DNA of 64,000 nucleotides from Phellopilus nigrolimitatus (taxonomy: Eukaryota; Basidiomycota; Agaricomycetes; Hymenochaetales; Hymenochaetaceae), in NCBI GenBank assembly GCA_021029095.1, contig JAJOHG010000002.1, positions 1,550,001-1,614,000 on the forward strand. Reading direction: 5' to 3'. Positions 43,557-57,009 of the stretch are shown here, piece by piece; the first letter of the stretch is position 1; the number at the start of each line of letters is the position of its first letter. A program made the translations under genes and the position numbers. Under the pieces are notes generated by a model. It was given only the letters and a program-made list of their open reading frames with translations. It was not told the origin of the DNA and did not search any database.

Positions 43557-46500
43557 ATGCTGTCGTCGACGGCGAGCCAGCGCCGAGGCGTCTGGGAGCC
43601 CCTGTCGCTCATCGTCTACGGCTATGCCGTCCACCCGCTCTCCCCATCCCAGAGGGATACGCGCGTCTCCGGGCGCACCCGCCTCTCCACCGTCACCGAG
43701 GGCTCCGACTTCGCGCACAGGGACGTTGTCTCGCTCGAGGTCGGCGACGAGATCTATGCATTCGAGAAGTACACGCCCAAGGGGAAGGAGTCCGACGGCG
43801 TCTGGTATCGAGGGTGAGCCACCTACCACTTGTTCAATGTTCACTTATTTAAATTTATTGGAAACCTTGTGCCCATAGCTACGTCGTTTGTACGACACGG
43901 CGACCGCATGTCAACTGGACATCATCTGCAGACCCTTCGTCCTCTAAAGCCTCCAAGGCGGAGGAGCCCCAGCAGGTTTTCATTGGGATTTTCCCCGCGT
44001 CCCACATCCACGTTCGCGACGAGCTCTCGGACGCGGAGGGGCGCCTTGCAGATGTGGCGTCGCAGGTCAATGGGAACAAGGATCCATATCTGCCATGGAA
44101 CAAGGAAAAGGGGCGTGAGATGGAAACGCTCAAGGAGGAGGAGGAGGACCCAGAGCAGGGTCCGGGCCGCAAGTCGTTTAGACTCGGTCCCCCGCCAGAC
44201 CAAGCGAACTCCTCGAGGGCGGGCCTGCCAGTCTACCCGCCGAGCGTCCGCTCACAATCTCCGTCAGAGTCACAGCCCTTCAAGCCCCTCCCGCCGCGCC
44301 CGTCGCTCAAGTCTGGCGACGATACCGCGTCAGGGCAGGTACAGCCCATAATCGACGAAATCGCGTCCGCACTGCGCGAATGGCACAACCTCATGTTTCT
44401 ATATCTCGCAAGGAGGGACTACAAGCTTTTCTACACCGTTCGAGACCATATCGAGGCGCTGCACCTGGGACGGCGTCAGCTCCTTGCCCAAACACTTAGC
44501 GCAGAGGAGACCGTAAGTCTCCGGCGCGATTGCGTAGGAAGGCTCGTGAGTGGGAACGTCGTGCAAGGCTTAGATGTCATCGTTCGACACCCTACATGGG
44601 GTGGGCTAGTCACAGTCGACGTCGAAGGCGAAATCGACCCTAGGAGCTGGGTGAGCGCGGTGAGGATGTATGCCATGCAAGTGGCGCTCGCGTACATGGA
44701 CGTTTCCCCCGATTCTACAGTGGCCTCGAAAGCTCCCGGACTGGGTGCTGCTGCGGAGTACACGTCCGTTGGTCCTGCGCCTACACCTGCGAACTCCGTC
44801 TTCCCTGAATCCGGTCGTCCGCGCGCCAATACCCGCCTGCTTGGCTCGTTAGCGCCTCCGCAACCAGCGAAACCCGCCTCATGCGAAGTTCTACCATGTC
44901 TTCCTCGACTTGCGCGCGTTTGTGGCATCTCCGTGCTCTCCAGGTGAGACCGCGGAACTGTACTTCTCTCTGTACAACAAAAGCGACATGCGTTTCGTGT
45001 CCGAGGAGTTCTGTGCGGTGCTCAATCACAATGGTGTCCTCGCACGAGACCCTTCTGCTCGCATCCGCACAATATTTACCGATCTTGTTCAAGCAGACGT
45101 CCAAGAGTCTATCTACTTGGTCTGCAAGATCATTCGCAACGGCGCTTTAAAAATCACGAACAACTTTAATTCTGGAGTACCTGTCGATAACCCTCGTCGC
45201 GGGTCGGAAGGCTCGTATAGGGAAGCGTCGACTTCAAGTCGATGGGACACGCCCACCCCGCTCAACGGCAACGTTTCGTCTACAAACGTCGTACGTTCAG
45301 GCTCTGTTTCAGAGGGAACGCCATCCGGCCAGTTCAGGCGGCCTTTCGGATGTGCGGTGCTAGAACTATCGCAGCTGCGTGAGTTTGCCAAAGATCATGC
45401 AGAGGGAGCATCGACGAGAGAGCACACGATGCCAATTCACATTCCAACGAACGAGGCTGTTTACTCTATGCTTCACCAGGACATTATTGCGAACAACATC
45501 AAAGAGTTCGAAAAATCGCCGAGGTATGTTTTGTCTTCTTAACTCTACGGTCTCCTTTCCCTCATGTTTTATAGGGCGGAAATGATGGCTGTATCAGTCA
45601 AGATATTCTACGGCGATGCAAAAACAATTGTACGAGAAAATCCGTCTTTACTCATAAACGCACCTGTAACAGCACGGCTCGGATTCCCTGATGTCGTATT
45701 TCCGGGAGACATCCGCAACGAGATGTACATCAAGCTGTGGAGCGGCGAGTTCTTTTCCTCGCACGGCAGTTCGCGGCTCAGCGTCTCGAACTTCGCGCGT
45801 GGGTCGATATCGTACAGCGAACAACAATGTGCAAGTCACGGCAGAGTTGCGGGACCACCTGGGCAACACCATCGAGCGGGGGATATCTCAGGGGAGCGGC
45901 GAGCCGCCGGTGACACAGTTCCACTCGATGGTCTTCCAGCGCAACAATGTGCCCACGTTCGGAGAGCTCATGAAGTTACAGCTCCCGCTGAACTGGCCCG
46001 CCAAATTGGCATCTCTACTTCACGTTCCGGCACCGGAGTGCGAGGGAGAGAACGACGGTACGGGTGGGCGGGGAACTCGAAAGACCGTTTGCGTTCGCGT
46101 ATTTACCGCTTCTACCCGACTCGCGTGCTTTCTTGGAGGACGGGAGCCATTCGCTGGTCCTTTACCGCATTACGAGCCCCAACCAGGTTCCGCCGGACAC
46201 GTATTTGTCGCGATTGCCCTGGACTACAGGAGGCCAAAGAGTGGAGAGTCTCTCCATCGACCAGGACTTGATCAGGTCGTCTCCTCCGATTCGCGATAAC
46301 TTAATCATCCGAACATCCCTATGCTCGACAAAGTTCACCCAGAACCAAGTCTTGCTTAGCCTGCTCAACTGGGATCAGCTGCACGACAGAGATGTGCTCT
46401 CAACTATCCTGTCCAAGTTTACTTTCGTGGGCGAGGTGGAAATCGTCAAGTTTCTTCGGGACATCTTCGATTCCTTATTCGCCATCCTCGTCTCGCAGAG

Positions 46501-49500
46501 CAACGTTGCGGGCGAAATGGACGGCTTGGTGTTTAACGCACTGGTCACTGTCCTTGGGATTGTCCAAGACCGCCGTTTCAGCAATTTCCAGCCAGTCCTG
46601 GATGTTTACATTGAAAAGCATTTCAACTGTTCTTCCGCGTCGTCGCACATGATCCAATCTATGAACCGCCTCCTCGCCACTCCCTCTGCCGCCGAGACAG
46701 CCATGGCGCTACGAGCCGCGCTCAAGGTCTGGCACTACCTCTTCAAGTTCATTGTCCGCTCCCGCGAACTGCAGAAGGCGAAGGAGGTGGGCATCGCGGG
46801 CGGGGCGACCTCGGAACACCTCGAGGCGACGTTCAAGCGCGAGCTGCAGATGCACCTTTCCGAGGTGAACCGCATGATGGCGGCGACCTCCCCTGCCTCG
46901 ATCATCGGGACGCAGACAATCGCCCTCCAGCACTTCACATCGATCCTGCCCGAGCTGGCGAAGATCTTCGCCAATGTAGAGCTCGTGTCCATCGTCACCA
47001 GCTTTGCGAACTCCGTAACGGCTGCGAAGGGCAAAGTCGTGATCTGGAAGTTGATTATGTATCTCCAGGTGGTGAAGGGTTTTCTGTTCGATATCCCTCA
47101 ATCGCGGTCATTGCTCGTCGAGGCTGTCGTCGTCTGGATCAAACCTCACTTCGGGCGTTTCGATGAGTATACGCAGACTCAACCCGGCGATTCGGAAAAC
47201 GCTCGTGACAACGCGAGGGCCGGTTGGCTAGAAAGCATCCGACTGTCAGTGACTATAATTGCAGTAATGCTGGACAAGCTTCAGCAAAACCTCGTCAACC
47301 CGGTGACAGCATCCGATCGCAATTTACTTAGGCAAGAGCAGGACAACGTCGAGTATCTCTTGTCTCTCATGCCAAGGTTAGTTTTCTCATACTTGCAAAT
47401 TTATTTTTCCGAGTGCTCTAATACGTTTCATCAGACTGCTCGACTCATACAGGGAATTCCAAAACCAGGATTCTTTGAAGGCCCTAGAACGGACGCGCTC
47501 GGGCCAGGCTTTAGCATCACCCGTTCCCGTCAGCTTTCCGGAGTCGTATCCATTCTCGCTCTTCGCACATGCTCCCAACACCGAGCGGGAGATCCCGTCG
47601 CGTCGACTCAGTCTATTCAGGTGTCCGTCTTCAACTGTACCTTGGCTGAAATTGCCATCGTCTTCCTCGTGCTTGTGCTATCGTCGCCGAGGAAGGACAT
47701 CATCAACTTCCTCGAAGCGAGCCTCGAGATCGAAGGGAAGGACAACTTCTCCAACCTTATTTCTCAGTTCTTCAAGGTTGCGTGCTCGATACTGGGAAAC
47801 GAAGCGTTTCCTTGCACCTGGCTCAACGTTAACATCCTCGCGCATAAAGTTCTGATCAAAATGGCTGACCCTGTCTCAACGTTGCTCGAGCGAGATTTCA
47901 TTCCCTGATCAGGATGAGGAATACCAGTTTAATTCGAATCTCTGGAGGGAGGCACTGTACATGTTACTGAAATTACTGTCGTCGGACCAGCTTGTCATCG
48001 AAGAATTTAGTCCACAGGTGACATTTACTGTTAGCTTTTCATATCAAGTTGACTGACTCTTCAAAACAAGAAACGGCGAGCTGTATGGCGCCTGGCTGGC
48101 GATATCCGTGGTGAAGGAGCAACCATTCTGCTGCGACTCTGGGACGCTCTTGGTTGGCCGGAGCAGGTTGCAGCCGACGCAGGGTGCCGTGACGAGATAC
48201 GGTGTAAGTCTCCTTTGTCGAGCTCTCAGCGCGGCAGACTGACATAAAATTTGCATCAGGGCTACCAGGTCGCAATGAACACATTGGTTGGACACGTCGT
48301 CAACCTCTGTCTTAGCCACCACGATCAGCTTCGCAACAATGCCGTCCAAATTTTGTACAGCATGATTGTCTCTGAGTATCACATCTCGCGGAATTTCGAA
48401 GACATCGAGAATGAGCTGGTGAACAAGTTGGACACTCTCTTCATGTCGGACAGTAAAGGAGATGACATCTCGCGGACATTCTTCATCGGACAGCTCCGCC
48501 ATCTGTTTGATTCTTCCTATGTTGACGAGCAGCTGCGGCAACGCGTATCTAACTTCCTAGACTCTGTGGACCTATTCTTGGAGCTGCTTCTAAACGTACG
48601 GGCTCTTCCTGAGGGAGAAGAATTTGCTGACGATAGAGTTATTGCAACGGTACGTTTCGGAACCTATGTTATGAAACCTAAAGTTCATATGAAATGTCTA
48701 GCTTCGTTTGATGAACTTCATCCGCCGGATTGGCCGAGATGAGATCTACATTAAATACGTCCATCAACTTGTGAATGTGAGTGATCTATGTGCTAGCCAG
48801 TTCTAAGCGTTTGTCTCACGAGAATTATAAAGATGCATCTGCAAAGCCAGAACTACGTAGAGGCAGCATTGACGCTGAAGCTACATGCGGATCTTCACGA
48901 CTGGGATCTCGTCTCCTTCGTAGAGCCTATGGAAGATCTCGGTCTTCCCCGACAATCTCAGTTCCATCGCAAGGAGACACTTTGTCTCTTGATTCTGGAC
49001 TATCTCGGTTTGTTGTGATTCTCATGCTTTGCGAAACGCTTCTGAACCGCTTGACTAGGCAAGGGGAAAGCATGGGAAAATGCTATCGATATTTGCAATG
49101 AGCTGGCCTATCAGCATTCCGAGATCACATATAACTAGTAAGTGACAATGCGACTGATAGTTTCTGTTTTCGTTATCTCATCGTTAAATGTCGATTTTCA
49201 AGCTCGCGACTGGCGGAGATCCTTCGACATAAAGCTGCGCTCCTGGAGCACATTGTAACGGACCAGCGATATTACCCAGACTATTTCCGAGTAGCATTTT
49301 ATGGCACGTTCCCTGTCGCTATTAGGAACAAGCAGTTCATAGTGAGTACAATCAGCTTCTCTGGAGGCAATCTCTGAATGCCCTTCAGTATCGTGGTTAC
49401 GAGTGGGAGAAGTTCGGAGCGTTCTGCGAACGCATGCTGAACAAGCATCCTGGCTCTCAGCTCTTGAGAACAATGGGCGACCCACCTGTGGATATCCGCT

Positions 49501-50890
49501 TTGGTACTGATCAGTACATCCAATGTACAGCTGTTTCCCCTGAGCCAGACAAGTCACTTCCCATATTCAATAACCCTGACGTTCCTTCTGCTGTCCGGGC
49601 ATACTATGAACACAGGTGAGCTCTCAATATCAATTTGTGTTTACCGGAACTCACTGGCTGTCGTCTGTGCCTAGTGCAATTAATATTTTCAGCTGTCAGC
49701 GACCAGTGACCAAAATTGGACCGAATGGAGACGAGGAAATTTGGTTAATAAAGGGCTATTTCACAACGGAAGAAACCTTCCCAACAGTTCTCAGGCGATC
49801 TGAGGTCGTAGACATCCACACAGTGGAAATTTCTCCTATGGAGAGCGCGTTGAACGATATTGAGCAGAAGAACAAGGAGTTGAACACCTTGAAGGTCAAA
49901 TATTCCACCTTGGCCAAAACTGGCCAGCCTGTCTCGACGAATGCGCTGTCCATGACACTCAACAACGCCGTCGACGCACCTGTTAGTGGCGGAATTTTCC
50001 TGTATCGCGAGGCTTTCCTGTCACCCGAGTATCTTGTGCAAAATCCTGATCGAGCCGACATGGTGCAGAAGTTACGGGATGCTATTGATGAACAGGTACT
50101 GTCTTTCAAATCATTTCCTTCGTTATCTAATTAAACGATCTTGTACAGGTTCGCGTCATTGACACTTGTCTCAAAATCCACGGTTCACTAGTGCCCACCT
50201 GAGATGATTCCGTTTCATGATACCCTCGAGCGATTCTTCCGAAGAACTTCCCAGACGAGATCCGCCGTCTCTCCATGGACACTTCACCTATTGGCTCTTC
50301 CATCTCCCCAGTCTACCCGATTCCCATATCAAGGGGAGGGTTCTCTAATGCACCTCCACGAGCGGAACCGCTCACAGGCGTCCAACGTCACCGGGACAAC
50401 GGTGCCCGCGATGAAAAACACCTTCTATCTCCCGCCGCTGCAGCTCGGGCGGCCCGTCGTCTCGCCGCAACCCACGTCCCCGCGCTCGATGCGCACGCCG
50501 ACCGCCACAGATGCCGCGTCCATCGCCGCGACGCCGGCGCCGCCGGCGCACAGCAAGCAGACGCCGCTGCAGCGCAACCTCGCGCACCTCGCGCGGCACG
50601 GGTTCCCGGGCGTGTCGTCCGCGCCGGGGCTGAGCGCGGGCGCGGCGGGCCCGCCGGGCGTGGGGCTGGGAATGGGGCTGGGCGACGTGGGCGGGAGCGG
50701 CTCGCTCTCCGCGGGCTCACCACAGGGCTCGTTCGTGAACGTCGGGTCGACGCTGCACGGCGCGACGTCGCTCGCTTCGGGTGCCGCGTCAATGATGACG
50801 TCGAACATCGGGTCGAGCATAGGCTCGATCAAGGGTCGCTTCTCGCGATTCGGGAGTTTGAACTTTGGACGCCATGGCAGAGACGGGTGA
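43557..50890 (+). CDS. DOCK-family guanine nucleotide exchange factor (multiple frame breaks)
   Basis: Thirteen exons are deduced (43557-43813, 43879-45523, 45575-47376, 47435-48017, 48071-48203, 48260-48649, 48702-48776, 48833-49007, 49059-49137, 49203-49341, 49389-49615, 49675-50095, 50149-50890), about 2220 residues. N-terminal SH3-like segment ('YAFEKYTPKGKESDGVWYRG'); DHR1/C2 region ('FYHVFLDLRAFVASPC', 'RNEMYIKLWSGEFFSSHGSS', 'HLYFTFRHRS'); helical repeats; DHR2 catalytic region ('HADLHDWDLV', 'FYGTFPVAIRNKQFIYRGYE', 'VLRRSEVVDIHTVEISPME', 'HDTLERFFRR'); low-complexity tail. It would activate Rac/Rho-type GTPases in polarised growth. Frame breaks (+ extra, - missing base): + ~44872, + 45813, + ~46000, - ~47618, + ~47906, + ~48184, + ~50195, - ~50243, + 50330-50400. 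With all resolved, exon phases close exactly. Confidence 0.85.
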
Positions 50891-51322
50891 TTTAATCGTA
50901 GTGATGGGTAAATGGGTAAATAGGACGTTCTCACATTCATATGTCAGCTGCGGCTGTGCCTTCCCTCTCTTTCTTTCTTTTCCTTTTTGCTTTTTTATTT
51001 CGTCTAACCGGTTATCATCATTGACGCCTGCCTTCCCTCATCGTTGTTCTCGCTTTTCCAATCTCTTCGTAATCTAGTCTCTAATCGGTATCTCGTCTTT
51101 CTTTCTAATCAATCTCAAGAATATTTCTGTCATTCTCGGATTCGATTTACTTTATTTTGTTCTTGTTCTGTAGCATCTTAGCTTGCGTACGTAGCGTTGC
51201 GCTGTATCGGAATCTGGTCTACCCGAATTTCATATCCTTCAGAAGCGGAGACCCCGTTTGAACGACATAACTTTGACGGAGATCCATATATACAACAAAC
51301 AAGATTTGGACGTCGCTAACAC
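50891..51322. other. Spacer between convergent genes
   Basis: T/C-rich 3' flanks of the DOCK gene and the minus-strand gene ending at 51323. No coding frame seen. Confidence 0.5.
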
Positions 51323-53393
51323 CTACACATCGAACCGCACGGTCTGCTCGCGCCCACCGCGGTCGATCTTCAACAGGCGCTTCGCGACGCACCCGTATAG
51401 CGCGCGCGTCTCGAGCGCCTGGCCGCCGCCCGTGAGCAGGCCGACGCGCAGGCCAATGCCCGGCGTCGGCGGCGGGCCGCCGAGCCCCGCAGCCGCGAGC
51501 GCGGCCTTCGCCGCGGCGAGCGGCATCGCGTGCTTCGGCGGGGCGTTGATGAGCGCGAGCAGCAGGTGCGCGGTGAGGATCTGGTGCGCGGACGGCTGCG
51601 CGGGGTCGGCGGGCGGGCTGGTGAGGGAGAAGGTCGAGTGCGAGAGCGCGGAGGGCGAGGAGGGCGGGGGCGTCTGCGCGGCGAGGTTCTGGAGGAGGGC
51701 GCTGGGAGACGTGGGGCGGCGTGCGGTGAGATTGGGAAGGGAAGGGAGGGAGGGGAGGGGAGGGGAGACGTACATGGTCTCTTTCGCGCGCGGAGGCTTG
51801 TTCGTCGTGGCCGCGCTGGCGGTGTTGAACGGGTGTCCGGGCATGATAACGTCGCCGACCGTCGACCAGATCTTTGTCTGGAACCGTCGTCCAGCTCAGC
51901 TCGGTCTCCTTCGGGTAATTAGATAGAACCATTTTTGACGTACCACGATCCGCTCGACGTCTGACGTGACCCTCACCCGGGACTTCCTGCCCGTGCCGGG
52001 CGTCGGAGGCACCCCGCTTCCGTGCGCGGGAGTCGGACCGGACTCGATCGCGGGCTCGTGGTCGCGCGGGGGTGTCGAGGGCAGGGGAATGGCAGCAGGC
52101 GCCGCTGCTGGAGGCGGCGACTCGGGAAGCGGGGGGAGGAACGGCATAGGCGGAGGAGTCGCGAGCGCGGGCGCTTTCGCCAGCACGATGGTCTGCTCGC
52201 CTTCGTCCTCGTCGGACGCTTCAGGCTCAGCGGCCCGCGGCGGCGGAGGCGAAGGCGGGCGCGAGTGCATCGGGGCGGGGGGCTTGGCTTCGAGCGCGGG
52301 CTTCGCGATCGCCGAGGGCGCTCGCGGGGCCGGCAGCGGTGTCGGCGCGTCGGCGCCCGCGCCGACGAGCGAGTCCATCGAGACGTCGTTGATCATCGCA
52401 CCCATGTCCATGTCGGCGCTCAGGAGCAGGCTGTCGTCCGCGCCGCCGTCCGCGCTCGCGCGCGGGGGTATGAGCAGGCTCTGGCGGGCCCTCGACCTGC
52501 GTGGGGGCCGCGGGACGGGCTCGGACCAGAACTCGTCTTCGTCTTTGTCTTTCGCTTTGGACGCGCTGCTGCCGCTGGGCTTGCTGCCGCCCGCGGCAGG
52601 GGGCTTTTGTTTCTTGAGAAGGACCTCTTTCTGCGGATTTGAAGGATGTCGGTGAGAGTAGTTGAAAAGGAAAGTCGGACGACGCACCCGTATCCGCATC
52701 TGCTTGATGCGCAGGTTAAGCTCCTGGATGCGCTTCTCTTCGTCTTGCGCCGTCGGCGCAGAGCCGGAGACTGTTTGGGCACTCTACTTAATGTTGGACT
52801 GGGCGCACGGAGAGAGAAGTAAATACGGAACGGACTTGCTCTTCCGCATCGGTCAGCTTGGCGATGTCGCTCCGAAGCGCAGTTAAGGCGCTCGATGATG
52901 GAATCGACCTCCTGGCGGGCGCGGGGCATTGGCCGTATGGAGTGGCTAGCGTACAATTAGCACAACATGCGGATGGTCAAGGCGTGCCTAACGGCCTGCT
53001 CACTAGCGATCTAGGTACTTCAGCGCCGCCTCCGCATACACCTCGGGCTCCTTCTCCTTCTCCTTCTCGAGCCGCGTGCGGGGCCGGCGCAGCGGGGTCG
53101 CGCCGGGGAACTCGACGCGCACGACCTCGGCCTTCTGCGCGACGGGAGCGGCGGCATCGTCGTGCGCACCCGAGGCGTCCGCGCCTGCATGTGCTGCGTG
53201 GGCGGGCTGGGCAGCGAGAGTGAAAAGCCCGAGCTCGGAGGCGTCGACGTCGCGGGCAAGGTCGCCAAGCGGGGTGCTGAGGACGGCGCGCGCGTAGGGC
53301 CCGGTGGAGGAGGTGGATGCGTGGCGGGCAGACGACTGGATGGACTGGGCGGTGTAGGAGAAAGCGGTCGATGTGGTCGAGGAGCGACGTCAT
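51323..53393 (-). CDS. Conserved-looking protein, possible DASH/Spc34-like kinetochore protein
   Basis: Six exons (53393-53004, 52945-52836, 52783-52688, 52630-51944, 51871-51774, 51701-51323), about 585 residues. The N-terminal part has 'ARAVLSTPLGDLARDVDASE' then 'LGLFTL', reminiscent of the Spc34 pattern in which a short helix precedes 'IRDxxxxExxLF'. Next comes a coiled coil ('ARQEVDSIIERL', 'EEKRIQELNLRIKQM'), a Pro-rich region with 'DEFWSEPVPRPP', and a conserved-looking C-terminus 'SAHQILTAHLLLAL', 'TRALYGCVAKRLLKIDRGG', 'EQTVRFDV'. The DASH/Spc34 idea is inference. One extra base at about 53357-53363 (TTTCTCC) separates the ATG from the good frame. A second extra base at about 52883 is likely, but an alternative acceptor at 52771 gives a consistent reading without it. 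Confidence 0.55.
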
Positions 53394-53907
53394 GTCGGCG
53401 ACGAGAGAGATGATAAGACGCGCGTCCGAGTCCGACGCGTACAGTGAGGTTGGCGGCTTACGGCATGCGAGTGTAATGTCACGTGATGTATCCGTGTGGG
53501 CCGGAAAGAAGGGCCGACGTCGCGCATGGCCGCCGATCCGCTGGGAATCTGAGATAGAACGGTATTTCCCCGCACTTTTGAACTCAGCATCGGATTTGTC
53601 ACTTGTCATTTTATTTCTTAGTAAAAATTTAATTTGGTCTACTTGCTTTCCTGTGAATTTATTCCTGTTGGGGAAGGGAGGTGCACACGGAGTCAATAAA
53701 TTGAGTCAAGTCGAGTCCATTTCGGATTCGGAACTGCGAACGTCGCGGCCTATTCACGTGACTTATTGAGCGCCTGTTTGTGCCGCCTTCGTCATCGGAC
53801 GCCGGACGGCACTTCGATGATTTTCCAGTGCCACGCCGACAGGAAATATATATATACCCTACTTTCGGCTTCCTCATGTCCGTCGTTCCCTCAGCCCTCA
53901 GTTCCCC
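53394..53907. promoter_or_regulatory. Divergent promoter region with CACGTG sites and TATA box
   Basis: Lies between the starts of the 51323-53393 gene (-) and the MFS gene (+). Two TCACGTGA palindromes occur at 53479-53486 and 53754-53761, the core bound by bHLH factors of the Cbf1/Pho4 type in fungi. A TATA-like 'tatatatata' lies at 53847-53856, about 52 bases before the MFS start. Binding is not shown by sequence alone. Confidence 0.5.
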
Positions 53908-56298
<2,391 letters not shown>

Positions 56299-57009
56299 AC
56301 AGGAACCTATCTACACGACATTGAAAAAAAAAGCTAAGAAAGTACAGGACGCACCCCGCATATCGCACATATCTGTTGCACTACTGTAGCTACTAGACGG
56401 GCCCGGTATTACGACCTCACGAACTTCGACTTCGAGATGACACATCTACTTACGTTTACTTATCTCTTTTGGCTTTATCGTTTTTGGCTATGGGTGTTTG
56501 GTTGTTTCTTCATGATTTCTCATGCATAATGCAATTGGATGCTGATGACGAGTGGACTACGTATCGTCTCGAAGGAGATGAGAAGATCAGACACTGCAAG
56601 CTGTGATTTCCAAGACCGGAAGAAAGAGAGATGGATTGGACCAATAAACTCGGGGAAAATATAATGTTTGAGGAAATAAGTCCCCCCTCCCAGCATGCGC
56701 GAGAGGTGGCTACTACGAGTCGTTGCATGACAATCTCTCCTTACAAGTGTAAAAAAGAAAACTCAGCTCTCAGAAGATAGACCGCGCATCTTCTTCGCTG
56801 AAGACGCAGCCATTTTAGTGTTCAAAGTTAAAACTTCTATTCTTATCCAGAGTTGCGTTCGCGACAACGCAAGCCTTCTCCGGAGGTTGTGTCCTCGCAT
56901 CCCATATTTTCTATAATCTATTTATGTGCATCATGTAGATATACATGAGCCATCTCATTGTTGTATAATAAGGATTGGGTCGCAATGTATGGCCGTGGTG
57001 CCAACCCGA
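56299..57009. other. 3' flank of the MFS gene and spacer to repeat copy 3
   Basis: No coding frame is visible. The stretch ends where repeat copy 3 begins, near 57010 ('atggctagccgaggtgagtc'). Confidence 0.5.

Noticed and set aside
50275..50895. 206-residue Ala/Arg-rich frame as the DOCK C-terminus
   Set aside because: Its first 40 residues are right but the rest is out of frame; the tail from about 50400 reads sensibly in the other frame ('MKNTFYLPPLQLGRPVVSPQ').
51219..52642. Several 200-plus residue frames on both strands around 51.2-52.6 kb
   Set aside because: Shadows of the GC-rich Pro-rich exon; only one frame gives consistent splicing and a patterned C-terminus.
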